From: Streptomyces avermitilis MA-4680 = NBRC 14893
GTDB taxonomy: Bacteria; Actinomycetota; Actinomycetes; Streptomycetales; Streptomycetaceae
Assembly (NCBI RefSeq): GCF_000009765.2
Contig: NC_003155.5
Coordinates: 3,968,001 to 4,032,000 of the forward strand
Reading direction: 5' to 3'
DNA: 64,000 nt
Part shown: one piece after another, positions 21,374 to 30,095 of the stretch
Position numbering within the stretch: position 1 is the stretch's first letter
Layout: each line of letters starts with the position of its first letter
Made by a program: the position numbers and the translations under genes
Notes under the pieces: model-generated
The model's database searches: none
What the model was told of the DNA's origin: nothing
Seen by the model: the letters and a program-made list of their open reading frames with translations, nothing else

Positions 21374-24310
21374 TCACGCCTGGTCTCCCGGTGCGAGGAC
21401 CGCGGCGAGGCGGTTGACGGTCGGGTTCAGGTACAGCTCCCGCATCGGCATCGGGGGCAGGTTCCGCTCGTTCATCGCGGCCGCGAGGCGCACCGCGTAC
21501 AGGGAGTTGCCGCCCAGCTCGAAGAAGTTGTCGTCCGGGCCGACCGGCACGCCGAGGACGTCCTGCCAGACCTCGACGAGCGCGGCGGCCAGTCCCGTGC
21601 CCGAGGCCTCGGTGGAGTCGGGCGACGGCTGTGCGGACGGGGCGGCCACCGCCGCGGGCGCACCGGCCGCGGGAGCGGGCAGCCGACGGGCGTCCAGCTT
21701 CCCGTTCGCGGTCAGCGGCAGCGCGGGCAGAGCTGTGACGGTGGCCGGCAGCATGTACTCGGGCAGCACCTTGGCCGCCCGCCGGCGCACCGCGGCGGTG
21801 TCGCCGCCGGCGAGGACCACGTAGGCGTCCAGGCGCGCCGCGGCCGCGTCCCCGGCATCGGCGCTGCCGAGGACCACGGCGGCCGCGGTCACCGTGGGGT
21901 CGTCCAGCAGGACGTTGCGGATCTCGTCCAGCTCGATCCGGAAGCCGCGCAGCTTGACCTGGGTGTCCAGTCGGCCCAGGTGCTCCAGCCGGCCGTCCGG
22001 CCGCAGCCGGCCCTTGTCTCCGCTGCGGTACATCCGGCCGCCGGTGAACGGATCCGTGACGAAGCGCTCGGCGGTCAGCTCGGGACGGCCGAGGTACTCC
22101 AGCGCCACGCCCTCGCCACCGACGTAGATCTCACCGGGGACGTTGAGGGGGACGGGTCGCTGCCGTTCGTCGAGCACGTAGAGGTACCAGCCCGGCAGCG
22201 CCGGGCCCACGGAACGGGAGCCGGACAGGGCCTCCTTGCGGCCGACCGTCTGGGCGGTGACGTGGACGGTGGTCTCGGTGATGCCGAACATGTTCACCAG
22301 GCGGCAGCGGCGCTCCGGGTAACGGTCGAACCAGTCGCGCAGACCACGTGCGTCCAGCGGCTCGCCGCCGAACACCACCAGGCGCACCGCAAGGTCCGGT
22401 TCGTGCTGCCGGTCCGCCTCCACCAGCTGGGCGAACGCCGAGGGTGTCTGGTTGAGCACCGTGACCCGCTCGTCCCGCAGCAACGCGCGGAAATCCTGCG
22501 GGGAGCGGGAGACCCAGTACGGCACGACGACGAGCCGGGCACCGGTGAGCAGCGGGCCCCAGATCTCCCAGACCGAGAAGTCGAAGGCGGCGGAGTGGAA
22601 CAGCGTCCAGGTGTCGTCCGGGCAGAGGCCGAAGTCCTCCCGGGTGGCACCGAGCAGGGCGACCACGTTGCGGTGCGGGACGACGACGCCCTTGGGGCGG
22701 CCGGTCGAGCCGGACGTGTAGATGACGTACGCGGCCTGCTCGTTGCCCCGTCCGGGTGCGGGCGCGGCCATGGCGGTGCCCGCTGCCAGCTCCTCCGGAT
22801 GGATCGTGCGGGCCTGTCCGGCGGGGAAGTCCTCCAGCGCGGTGACGACGAGGCGCAGCCCCGCGTCCTCGGCGGTGTAGGCGAGCCGGTCGGCCGGGTA
22901 GGCCGGGTCCATCGGCACGTAGACGGCGTCGGCCTTGAGCACGGCCAGCATCGTGACGACCAGGTCCAGGGAGCGGTCCAGGCAGACGCCGACCCGTTCA
23001 CCGGGCCGGACACCGAGGTTGTGCAGCGCTCCCGCGAAGCGGTCGGCCCGGTTGTTCAGCTCCGCGTACGTCAGCGAGTGGTCCTCGCAGCTGAGGGCGA
23101 TCGCCTCGGGGCGCTCGGCGGCGCGGTGCGCGAAGACCTCGTCGATGCGCTGCGGCTGCCACTCGAGCGGTCGCGCCGGGCGGCCGAGGGCCACCAGGGC
23201 GTCCCGGTCCTCGTCGCCCAGCAGGTCGATGTCCTCGGGGGCCGTCTCCTGCGCGTCGGCGGACAGTTGCTCCAGGCTCCGCGCCAGGTGCCGGGCGAAC
23301 TGCCGGGCCGCCGCCTCGTCGACGTCGGCGAGACGGTGGTGGATCTCCAGCTCCGGCTCCCCGTCCGTACGGCGGCGCACCATCACGGTGAGGGGGAAGG
23401 GGGCCGTCTGGCACGGCAGATAGGTCTCGGTGGGGCCGTCCGCCGGGTGCGCGACCGGATCGAGCACGCCCGCCAGCACGCGGCCGCCCGACTCGGCCAC
23501 CAGGTCCGCGTAGGTCTGCCGGTCGCACCACGTGGCTGTCAGCGTGTGCGCGGCCTCGCGCAGCAGCTCGGCGGTGGAGCGCGCGCCGGAGAGGTCCAGG
23601 GCCAGGAGGGTGCCCGCGTCGGGCCCGAGGGCGTCGGCCGGGCGGCCCGGGTGGCCGGTCAGGGCGCCGACGACAGGGGTGTCCTGGTTCTCGTACCGCC
23701 CGAGAACCAGTCCCGTGGCGACCGCGAGCGCGCCCCCCGACGTGTCGGCGGCCGTGTCCCGCAGGGCCTGCCGCACCACGCCGGTGCGGTCCCCGGCGGA
23801 ACTGTCGCCCGCCGCCCATTCGACCCGGCCGGCGAACTCCGCCACGCTCCACGCCTTGCGCAGCTCCGCGTCGGCAGGCGCGAGCCGCGCGCTCGCCGGC
23901 GGGGCGTGCCGCTCGGCCGGCGCGCGATCGAGCAGTACGTCGGCCACGTGCCGCAGCGAGGCCGCGTCCAGGAAGCCGCGGTGGGCGACCAGGATCAGGT
24001 CGGCCCGGCCGTCCGCGTAGGCGAGGAGCACCACGCGCAGCGGCGCCTGGCCGGTGCCCAGCGGGCGGTGCAGCTCGGCCCGCAGGCGACGGTCCGCGAT
24101 GGTGGAGCCGGCGGCCGCGGGGACGGGTTCGCTCCACAGCGTCGGACGTGCGGTGGCCTCGGGCCACCACGGGGCGACCGCGGTGTCGAGCAGGTGGGAA
24201 AGGCGGACGGTGTCGGCGCCTTCGGGCAGCCGGACCCGCCAGGCATGGGTGTGGCCCGACGGTGGGCAGTCGGCCGGGATCAGGTGGGCGTGGAGGGGGG
24301 AAGGCGGCAT
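21374..24310 (-). CDS. NRPS 1: degenerate C - A(Thr) - PCP
   Basis: 978 residues; GGAG lies seven bases upstream of the ATG. Residues ~1-390 form a C-like domain whose HHxxxDG is replaced by 'HRGFLDA' (110-116), so it is probably inactive. The A domain (~400-880) has 'YVIYTSGSTGRPKG', 'NMFGITE', 'MYRSGDKGR' and 'NGKLDARRLPAP'. Its code reads D-F-W-S-V-G-M-V-H-K, two residues from the usual threonine code D-F-W-N-I-G-M-V-H-K. The PCP Ser is 936 (LGGNSL), and the protein ends soon after. It could be the initiation protein, or a stand-alone Thr-loading A-PCP that supplies the A-less last module of NRPS 3 in trans. No MbtH-like gene is present. Confidence 0.9.
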   Translation of the reverse strand: MPPSPLHAHLIPADCPPSGHTHAWRVRLPEGADTVRLSHLLDTAVAPWWPEATARPTLWSEPVPAAAGSTIADRRLRAELHRPLGTGQAPLRVVLLAYADGRADLILVAHRGFLDAASLRHVADVLLDRAPAERHAPPASARLAPADAELRKAWSVAEFAGRVEWAAGDSSAGDRTGVVRQALRDTAADTSGGALAVATGLVLGRYENQDTPVVGALTGHPGRPADALGPDAGTLLALDLSGARSTAELLREAAHTLTATWCDRQTYADLVAESGGRVLAGVLDPVAHPADGPTETYLPCQTAPFPLTVMVRRRTDGEPELEIHHRLADVDEAAARQFARHLARSLEQLSADAQETAPEDIDLLGDEDRDALVALGRPARPLEWQPQRIDEVFAHRAAERPEAIALSCEDHSLTYAELNNRADRFAGALHNLGVRPGERVGVCLDRSLDLVVTMLAVLKADAVYVPMDPAYPADRLAYTAEDAGLRLVVTALEDFPAGQARTIHPEELAAGTAMAAPAPGRGNEQAAYVIYTSGSTGRPKGVVVPHRNVVALLGATREDFGLCPDDTWTLFHSAAFDFSVWEIWGPLLTGARLVVVPYWVSRSPQDFRALLRDERVTVLNQTPSAFAQLVEADRQHEPDLAVRLVVFGGEPLDARGLRDWFDRYPERRCRLVNMFGITETTVHVTAQTVGRKEALSGSRSVGPALPGWYLYVLDERQRPVPLNVPGEIYVGGEGVALEYLGRPELTAERFVTDPFTGGRMYRSGDKGRLRPDGRLEHLGRLDTQVKLRGFRIELDEIRNVLLDDPTVTAAAVVLGSADAGDAAAARLDAYVVLAGGDTAAVRRRAAKVLPEYMLPATVTALPALPLTANGKLDARRLPAPAAGAPAAVAAPSAQPSPDSTEASGTGLAAALVEVWQDVLGVPVGPDDNFFELGGNSLYAVRLAAAMNERNLPPMPMRELYLNPTVNRLAAVLAPGDQA

Positions 24311-24463
24311 GGCGGGTCTCCGGGACGGTGATCAATGGCATGGGCCGGCCGCCACGGGCATCGGTACGTACGGCCCGGCCCGAGTGGAGCGGGCGGCGGG
24401 GCGTCGGGCCCGTGGCGGACGGCGGGGCGGCCTGGGTCGGCGGCGGGATCCGCCGGACGGGCC

Positions 24464-25294
24464 CTAACGGGCGGTGAAGCCGCCGTCCACCGCGAGGACG
24501 CTGCCGGTGACCTGGCGGGACTCGTCGGAGGCCAGCCACACGGCTGCCGACGCGATGTCCTCGGGCTCGATCAGGGAGTTCATCGGCTGGGCCTGCACGA
24601 AGGTCTCCTCGTGCTCGGCCACCGGCACGTCCAGGCAACGCGCGATTTCGGACAGCATCCGGCCCTCGACCTGCGAGTCGTCCCGGACCGAGCCGGGGCA
24701 GAGGGCGTTCACCCGCACCTTGAGCGGTGCGTAGTCGAGCGCGACGGCCTTGGTCAGACCGACCAGGCCGTGCTTGGCGGCCACGTAGCCGGCGAAGTGG
24801 CGGTAGCCCACCAGGCCCGCGGTGGAGGCGATGTTGATGATGCTGCCCGAGCGCTGCTCGGCCATGTGACCGCCTACCGCGCGGATGGTCCGCCAGGCTC
24901 CGGAGAGGTCGACGTCGATCATCAGCTGCCACTCACGCTCGTCGATCTCATGGGCGGCCTTGCCCGAAGGGGCGGCGATCCCGGCGTTGTTGACGAGTAC
25001 GTCGATCCGTCCGAACCGCTCGCGGGTGGTGGCCATCGCGGCCTCCACCGCGTCGAGGTCACGCACGTCGAGCCGGGCCGTCGAGGCGGCGACGCCTTGC
25101 TCGCGGCACAACTCGGCGGTGTGGGCCAGCTGGCTCTCGGAGCCCAGCGGGTAGGGGACGCCCGGCAGGTCCGCCGCCAGGTCGAGCAGCATCAGGTCGG
25201 CACCCTCGCGGGCGAACGCCACCGCGGTGGCGCGTCCCAGACCGCGGGCGGCGCCCGTGATGACAGCGGTCTTGCCGGACAGTCGCGGGGTCAT
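24464..25294 (-). CDS. Short-chain dehydrogenase/reductase (mycofactocin-coupled SDR-like)
   Basis: 276 residues. The Rossmann motif is 'TGAARGLG' (13-20), 'NNAG' at 102-105, and the catalytic set Ser157, Tyr170 and Lys174 ('YVAAK'). The insert 'PYPLGSESQLAHTAELCREQ' before 'LDVRDLDAV' resembles SDRs of the mycofactocin-dependent group, which carry tightly bound nicotinamide; no mycofactocin genes are in the window, so this is a family resemblance only. The ATG at 25294 overlaps the upstream thioesterase stop (ATGA). It likely oxidises or reduces a hydroxyl/keto group on a building block or the product. Confidence 0.87.
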   Translation of the reverse strand: MTPRLSGKTAVITGAARGLGRATAVAFAREGADLMLLDLAADLPGVPYPLGSESQLAHTAELCREQGVAASTARLDVRDLDAVEAAMATTRERFGRIDVLVNNAGIAAPSGKAAHEIDEREWQLMIDVDLSGAWRTIRAVGGHMAEQRSGSIINIASTAGLVGYRHFAGYVAAKHGLVGLTKAVALDYAPLKVRVNALCPGSVRDDSQVEGRMLSEIARCLDVPVAEHEETFVQAQPMNSLIEPEDIASAAVWLASDESRQVTGSVLAVDGGFTAR

Positions 25295-26004
25295 CGGGCG
25301 TCCACCGGCCCGAGCTCGCCGGCGATGAGCCGCAGCAGTGCCTCGGCGCCGTCGGCCAGGTACATGTGTCCGCCGTCCAGCTCCGCCGTGCGGAAGTCGG
25401 CCGTGGTCGCCTCGCGCCACTGGGCGATCTGCTCGGCGTCGACCAGTTCGTCCTCGCTGCCGCGCAGGGCCGTGACCGCCACGTCCAGGGGCTTGTCGGA
25501 GGTCGGGCGGTAGTTCTCGTGCATCTGGACGTCGGCCCGCAGCATGGGCAGCAGGAGCGCGCGCATCTCGGGGTGGGCGAGCGCGGGGTGGTCGTAGCCG
25601 GCGAACGCGCGGACCTGTGCCAGGAACGCCTCGTCGTCCAGACCGGTGGCCCGGTGCTCGCGACCGCTCCACGGGCCGGGCGAACCACTGACGAACAGCC
25701 GGCTCGGCGGCACCGACTGGGATACGCGGAGCTTGTGCGTCAGCTCGTAGGCCAGCACGGCGCCCAGGCTGTGCCCGAAGACGGCTATGTCTTCGGCGTC
25801 GGCCAGCTGGTCGAGCACAGTGGTGTGGATCTCCTCCACGGCCCTGGCGACCTCGGTATGCGGAGCCTCGATGAAGCGTTCCTCACGACCGGGGAGCTGC
25901 ACGGGGACGATCCGGAGCCCTTCCGGAGCAAGTGATTGCCATTCCTTGAAGAGCGACGCACCGGAACCTGCGAAAGGCAGACATATGAGATGAGTCCTGG
26001 GCAT
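25291..26004 (-). CDS. Type II thioesterase (first copy)
   Basis: 237 residues, the usual length of external thioesterases of NRPS/PKS clusters. The start 'LICLPFAGSGAS', the 'VQLPGREERF' motif, nucleophile Ser79 in 'FGHSLGA' and the late His in 'LDGGHMYL' are all present. Such enzymes clear misprimed carrier domains; some related alpha/beta hydrolases move aminoacyl groups between carriers. It is translationally coupled to the downstream SDR. Two such genes in one small cluster is notable. Confidence 0.9.
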   Translation of the reverse strand: MPRTHLICLPFAGSGASLFKEWQSLAPEGLRIVPVQLPGREERFIEAPHTEVARAVEEIHTTVLDQLADAEDIAVFGHSLGAVLAYELTHKLRVSQSVPPSRLFVSGSPGPWSGREHRATGLDDEAFLAQVRAFAGYDHPALAHPEMRALLLPMLRADVQMHENYRPTSDKPLDVAVTALRGSEDELVDAEQIAQWREATTADFRTAELDGGHMYLADGAEALLRLIAGELGPVDAR

Positions 26005-26106
26005 GACTGCATTCCCCCTATACGGACGGTTGAGAAGTGAACAGAAAGCGGAGCGAAGCCGCGGGAAATGGACGGGCGCACGTCATGCCGCCCCGTCCGT
26101 CGGACG

Positions 26107-26856
26107 TCAGGGGGCAGCCGTGGCCACCCTCGCGGAGGCCGCGACGGCCTCGGCCACAACCTCGCGGTTCGCATCGTCGAGGAGATAGAAGTGACCGCCG
26201 GGGAGAACGCGGGAATCCACCGCGGTGTCCGCCCGCTCGGCCCAGGCGCCCAGCCGCTCCGCGGGGACGAGGAGGTCCTGCTCGCCTCCGAGCACGGTGA
26301 GCGGATGCGCCACCCTCATCTGCGCGTTGCGCAGCGCCAGCTGTCCCCCGAGGGTGAGGTCGGCTCGCAGGAGTCGCAGCGTATGGTCACGCCACGCCGG
26401 ATCGTTCAGCATGTCGGCCGGAGTCCCGCCGCCCCGCTGGAGCACGCGGGTCAGCGCGTCCTCGTCCCACTCCCTCGGCCGCTCGATCTGCGATCCGCAA
26501 GGCAGTTGGGCGCTGATGACCAGCGCCGAGCAGCTGCCCGGATCCGTCACGGACAGGGCGAAGGCGATGGATCCGCCGAGACTGTGCCCGAACAGCACGG
26601 TGGGAAGGGAAGGCAGCGCGGCCAGTTCACGGGCGATGCCTCCGAGGAGGTCGTCCGGCGAGATCTCGGGCGCTTCGACGAACCGCCGCTCCCGCCCGGG
26701 AAGCGTCACTCCAACGACCTCGAACGGTGCGGGAATGTGCTTCACCAGCGGCAGCAGGGCATTGGGGCCGGCACCGGAATGCGGGATGACCACGATCCGC
26801 GCCTCGGGGCGCGGAGTCGGCCGCCGCAAGGGGCTGAGCCAGGCTTCGTACGACAC
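26107..26856 (-). CDS. Type II thioesterase (second copy)
   Basis: About 249 residues from a GTG at 26856 (VSYEAWLSPL). The frame stays open to a TTG at 26967, but that upstream part is non-domain sequence containing a tandem repeat, so the GTG is preferred with moderate certainty. Motifs are 'VVIPHSGAGPN', 'LPGRERRF', Ser92 in 'LFGHSLGG' and a late His in 'LPGGHFYLLDD'. It is the first gene of the biosynthetic operon, 100 bp upstream of the other thioesterase. It is a proofreading hydrolase, or possibly an acyl shuttle for the A-less last module. Confidence 0.85.
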   Translation of the reverse strand: MSYEAWLSPLRRPTPRPEARIVVIPHSGAGPNALLPLVKHIPAPFEVVGVTLPGRERRFVEAPEISPDDLLGGIARELAALPSLPTVLFGHSLGGSIAFALSVTDPGSCSALVISAQLPCGSQIERPREWDEDALTRVLQRGGGTPADMLNDPAWRDHTLRLLRADLTLGGQLALRNAQMRVAHPLTVLGGEQDLLVPAERLGAWAERADTAVDSRVLPGGHFYLLDDANREVVAEAVAASARVATAAP

Positions 26857-27117
26857 TCGACGGCTACCGCCGAACCCGGTGACACGCCATGTGCGATCGC
26901 ACAGCCTGTCCGAGCACAGCCTGTCCGAGCCGATTGGCACCGAAACAGGCCCGAGAACAAGTGACAAGAATCACGGAACCACATTCCATGCTGAGAAAAC
27001 TGAGCCGTTGTGAGGCGTGATCAAGCTATCCGGAACATGAACGGGCCGCCAAGATCGTCAAGGTGCCGTTTCCTCGTCGGCGCGAATACGACAGGTACAT
27101 AAAGGGGACTATGCTCG
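26857..27117. promoter_or_regulatory. Divergent promoter region of the NRPS operon and LuxR regulator
   Basis: A 12-bp perfect palindrome (26891-26902, centre GCGATCGC) abuts two tandem 15-bp copies of 'cacagcctgtccgag' (26900-26914, 26915-26929). AT-richer sequence follows to 27117. The layout suits an operator for the adjacent regulator, but part of it would be coding if the upstream TTG start of the thioesterase were used. Confidence 0.5.
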
Positions 27118-28191
27118 TTGTATGTGACAGCAATACACAGCGACCCGGCCATCGCCTTGCGGGATCCGGACCCGACCATCGTCTTGCGGGATCTGGAGAA
27201 GCGGATTTACGCCCGCGCCTGCGAAGCGGGGCTCGTCACCACCGGTGACGTCGAAGCGGGTACGGGGGCGCCGCAGAGCGAGATCCGCGCGGCCATCCAG
27301 AACCTGCGCACCCTTCACCTGGTGCGCGAAACGGAGGACGGGGACGGCCGGTTCGTCGCCGTGTCACCGGAGAGCGCGAAGCTCCAACGTCTTGCGCCGC
27401 TGCTCGGCGAACTACGGCGCCTTCAGGCACGGACCGAGACGATGCGCACCGCGTACGACGGCTTCGTCCACGTCTACGAGACGGCCGCGGCCGAACGATC
27501 GCGGCGAGCGGGCATCGAGGTCCTTCCGAACCGCGGCGACGTCCGGCGCACCATCAACGGCCTGGCGGCCTCGTCGACCACCGAGGTGCTCACGTCCCAC
27601 CCGGGCGGTCCACGGCCGCAGGAAGTGCTCCACGAATCGGTCGCCAGGTCGCGTGACCTGCTGGAGCGGGGCGTCGCCATCCGGACTCTCTACCAGCACA
27701 GCGCCCACTTCGACGTCGGCACGACCGCCTACGTCGAGCACTTCACCGCCCTGGGCACCCAGTTCCGCACCCTGGCCGACGGGTTCCCGCAGCTGATGAT
27801 CTTCGATCGGCGCTATGTGCTCGTACCGCTGCGCGACCCGTCCGAGGGCGCGACGCTGGTCAGCGACCCCAGCATCGTCGACTTCGCCACAGCCGCGTTC
27901 GAACGCGCCTGGGTTGCCGCCACCCCCTTCCGCATCGCCTACGACCAGCGGAAGGTCCGAGAAACCTCTGAGGACGTCCGGCACAGCATCATGCGTCTCC
28001 TGGTCACCGGCGAGGAGGACCGGCGCATCGCCGCGCGCCTCGGGCTGTCCCTGCGCAGTTGCCAGCGCCACGTCGCACAGATCATGAAGCGAATCGGCGC
28101 CCGAAACCGGCTCCACGCCGGTTACCTCATCTCCCAGCACGACCTTCTCAACCGGCCGCTCCCCGACTCCCCTCAGGAACTCGCCTCCTGA
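27118..28191 (+). CDS. LuxR-type transcriptional regulator (cluster-situated)
   Basis: About 355 residues. The C-terminus is a LuxR/GerE HTH: 'VTGEEDRRIAARLGLSLRSC' followed by 'QRHVAQIMKRIGARNRLHAG'. The N-terminal part has a TrmB-like helical region and the 'LYQHSAHFD...RTLADGFPQLMIFDRRYVLVPL' pattern of a family of Streptomyces LuxR regulators without an ATPase domain. It lies divergent from the NRPS operon, so it most likely controls it. The start is uncertain: TTG at 27118 (AAGGGG ten bases upstream) or GTG at 27124. Confidence 0.85.
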   Translation: MYVTAIHSDPAIALRDPDPTIVLRDLEKRIYARACEAGLVTTGDVEAGTGAPQSEIRAAIQNLRTLHLVRETEDGDGRFVAVSPESAKLQRLAPLLGELRRLQARTETMRTAYDGFVHVYETAAAERSRRAGIEVLPNRGDVRRTINGLAASSTTEVLTSHPGGPRPQEVLHESVARSRDLLERGVAIRTLYQHSAHFDVGTTAYVEHFTALGTQFRTLADGFPQLMIFDRRYVLVPLRDPSEGATLVSDPSIVDFATAAFERAWVAATPFRIAYDQRKVRETSEDVRHSIMRLLVTGEEDRRIAARLGLSLRSCQRHVAQIMKRIGARNRLHAGYLISQHDLLNRPLPDSPQELAS

Positions 28192-28467
28192 CCCCACACC
28201 ACGTCGACGGCCCCCGCCGTCCGGCCAACGGGCCACGCCCGTTCGACCGCGGGGCGCTCGACACCTGCGGAGGCCACCGAGGCCGACGGCCGCCCCCCTG
28301 GAGCGGGAACTGACGGCCCTCGAACACCACCCCGCCGGCCTGCCGGCGTTCGGGGGTCTCGACCTGCCCGTCACCCTGCGCTGCTGGTCCTGGGCGTGTA
28401 CGAGGCGCCCCTGACCCCGACCTCGTGACGACGCGGGCGGCCTTGGGGTCTGTCGCGAAAGCAAACC

Positions 28468-28692
28468 TTGGCCGTAGAGGGCCATGTCCTGCGACGCGTG
28501 GGTGATCTGACGAGCAGCCAGTGGGCCGGGCTGAAGCGGTTGTTGGTGAAGAGCATCAGGCCGGGCCGTCCGCCGGTGCGACGGGTCGGCAGCCGACAGA
28601 CGGCAAACGGTGGCGGGCCCGGACCGGTGCTCCCTGACGTGACATGCCCGGGCGGTAAGGCCCGTGGGACCGGCCGGGACTACGCCCTGTAG
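28468..28692 (+). pseudogene. Transposase N-terminal remnant (IS5-like)
   Basis: The reading 'GDLTSSQWAGLKRLL...RPGRPPVRR' resembles the N-terminal 'LTDxQWxxLxPLL...RGRPP' motif of IS5-family transposases. The frame then degenerates and stops after 74 codons, with no DDE domain following. The resemblance is short, so it is a tentative remnant. Confidence 0.4.
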
Positions 28693-28786
28693 TGACGGCC
28701 CATCAGGAAACCCAGCATCAGACGCTGAACCGAAATCCTTAGGACAGAGCTGCCGCCTGCGGAAACGTAGTTCTGGAGGGGGTCGT

Positions 28787-28808
28787 CCCAGCACGATCCC
28801 AGCACGGG
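28787..28808. repeat. 22-bp direct repeat, left copy (candidate att-like site)
   Basis: Contains 'cccagcac' twice, separated by six bases. It matches 30465-30486 with one mismatch at the ninth base. The two copies enclose the Imm7 and toxin-antitoxin genes. No integrase is present. Confidence 0.6.
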
Positions 28809-28877
28809 CGCTCCATCCCCGCCACACAGCTCGGATGCCGGTCGCCCCTTGTACGGCAGCGGCGATCCAGCACTCGG

Positions 28878-29273
28878 TCAGTCCTCGATGAGCGGCCGTA
28901 CCGGCGACAGAAACGGATCGAGCCGCTCCGTCACCTCACCACGTGCCAGCACCCGCACCCTGAAGGCGCCCGGCCCCGGCGGTGAGGGAAGGTCGTCCGA
29001 GCGCTCGTACAGGAGACCCCACCCGCCGGGGAAGCGCCGTGCGATGAAGGCGACCAGGGCGTCGAGCTCCTCCGCCTCGTCGCGCCGCCGGTTGACCAGC
29101 CTGTCGGCGCGTACGAACCACTCCCCGTTGTGAGCGCGCAGCACCGCCTCGCCCGTCGACCAGTCGAGCGCCTCGACCCGTTCGCGCAGCTCGGCGATGC
29201 CCTGCTCCAGGGTGCCGGTGTCGGCCTCCTCCGGCGACTCCGCGATGCCGAACCAACCGTGGAACTCGTACAT
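28878..29273 (-). CDS. Imm7-like immunity protein
   Basis: 131 residues beginning 'MYEFHGWFGIAES', the typical opening of Imm7 immunity proteins, with 'NGEWFVRADRLVNRRRDEAE' and 'FPGGWGLLYERSDD' later. Imm7 proteins neutralise C-terminal toxin domains of polymorphic toxins. An intact toxin gene is not present upstream (the 29274-29840 stretch holds only fragments), so this looks like an orphan immunity gene, perhaps kept for protection against neighbours. Confidence 0.7.
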   Translation of the reverse strand: MYEFHGWFGIAESPEEADTGTLEQGIAELRERVEALDWSTGEAVLRAHNGEWFVRADRLVNRRRDEAEELDALVAFIARRFPGGWGLLYERSDDLPSPPGPGAFRVRVLARGEVTERLDPFLSPVRPLIED

Positions 29274-29289
29274 GGTCCTCTTTCGGTGC

Positions 29290-29480
29290 GTCTTCGGAAG
29301 GCACTGCCCATCCGCATGCCCTCGGGTTTCGTCTGGGCCACGTACTCGTCGCTGATCGCGTCGTCGGCGTCGACCGGGTGCCAGGTGACCCGGACACGGC
29401 TTTCGGGGTGGGCGTCGAGATACGTACGGATCTCGGCCTCGATGCCGGTGACCGTGGCGGCCAGGGTCGAGGCGAGTACG
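29290..29480 (-). pseudogene. Gene fragment, unknown product, upstream of Imm7-like gene
   Basis: On the minus strand the reading 'IEAEIRTYLDAHPESRVRVT' and 'DEYVAQTKPEGMRMGSAFRR' looks like real protein sequence, but there is no credible start, stop or full domain. I do not recognise the family. Its place just upstream of an immunity gene suggests the 3' remnant of a polymorphic toxin or another immunity gene. Confidence 0.3.
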
Positions 29481-29683
29481 CGTGGCTGCTCGTGGTCCTC
29501 GTGGTGCTCGCCGGGGTAGTGCGGTGGTGGGTGCGCCACCGGACGGAGGAGCGCCGGGAACGGGAGCGCGAGCGGGAGTACACCCGGAGGGTCGAGGCAG
29601 CCGTGGCCGGTACGGAGTCCCGCCACCGTGCGGAGATTGTGGCCGCCTGCGATCGTGTCCGAATCGAACAGGTCTTCCGCTGA
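29475..29683 (+). pseudogene. Fragment of a small membrane protein
   Basis: The plus-strand reading gives a hydrophobic helix (AWLLVVLVVLAGVVRWWV) followed by a charged helix (RTEERREREREREYTRRVEA) with normal Streptomyces codon bias, ending at TGA 29681-29683. There is no ribosome site or plausible start, and the open frame upstream reads through unrelated sequence. It looks like a truncated gene joined at about 29475. Confidence 0.3.
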
Positions 29684-29840
29684 GGGCTGTCGGATGTTCC
29701 GCAGTGGATCATCCAGCGGCGTCGGATACGCGCCGCGCCGCAGGACGGAGGCACGTCCGCGTACTTGGGGTGTACGGACCGGTGAAGACGCCGCGAGGCG
29801 GTCACCCCAGTCGCATGCCCTTCGTCCTGCCACTCCACGG

Positions 29841-30095
29841 TCAGTAGTGGTAGCGAGCGGCAAGGATGACGACCTCTTTGTCGGTGACTAGGTAGACGAG
29901 ACGGTGCTCGTCATCGATCCGCCTCGACCACACCCCAGGCAAGTGGTACTTGAGCGGCTCGGGCTTGCCGATCCCCGTGAAGGGATCGCGTTTGACGTCC
30001 TCGATGAGCCTGTTGATCCGAGCGAGCATCTTGCGGTCGTTCTTGAGCCAGGACGTGTAGTCCTCCCAGCCCTGATCCTCGAAGACAAGCCTCAC
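29841..30095 (-). CDS. yoeB: YoeB/Txe-family toxin of a type II toxin-antitoxin pair
   Basis: 84 residues: 'FEDQGWEDYTSWLKNDRKML' followed by 'INRLIEDVKRDPFTGIGKPE', then 'WSRRIDDEHRLVYLV' and a C-terminal 'AARYHY'. This is full-length YoeB, a ribosome-dependent mRNA interferase of the RelE superfamily. The catalytic region (Glu, Arg, C-terminal His-Tyr) is present, so the toxin looks intact. It starts inside the last codons of the antitoxin (ATGA overlap at 30092-30095), the normal order for this family. Confidence 0.93.
   Translation of the reverse strand: MRLVFEDQGWEDYTSWLKNDRKMLARINRLIEDVKRDPFTGIGKPEPLKYHLPGVWSRRIDDEHRLVYLVTDKEVVILAARYHY

Larger units (their letters stand above)
28192..28877. 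other. Non-coding gap of 686 bp with mobile-element debris
   Basis: No intact gene. The stretch contains a short transposase-like fragment (28468-28692) and the first copy of a 22-bp repeat (28787-28808). Other open frames have no recognisable product. Confidence 0.5.
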
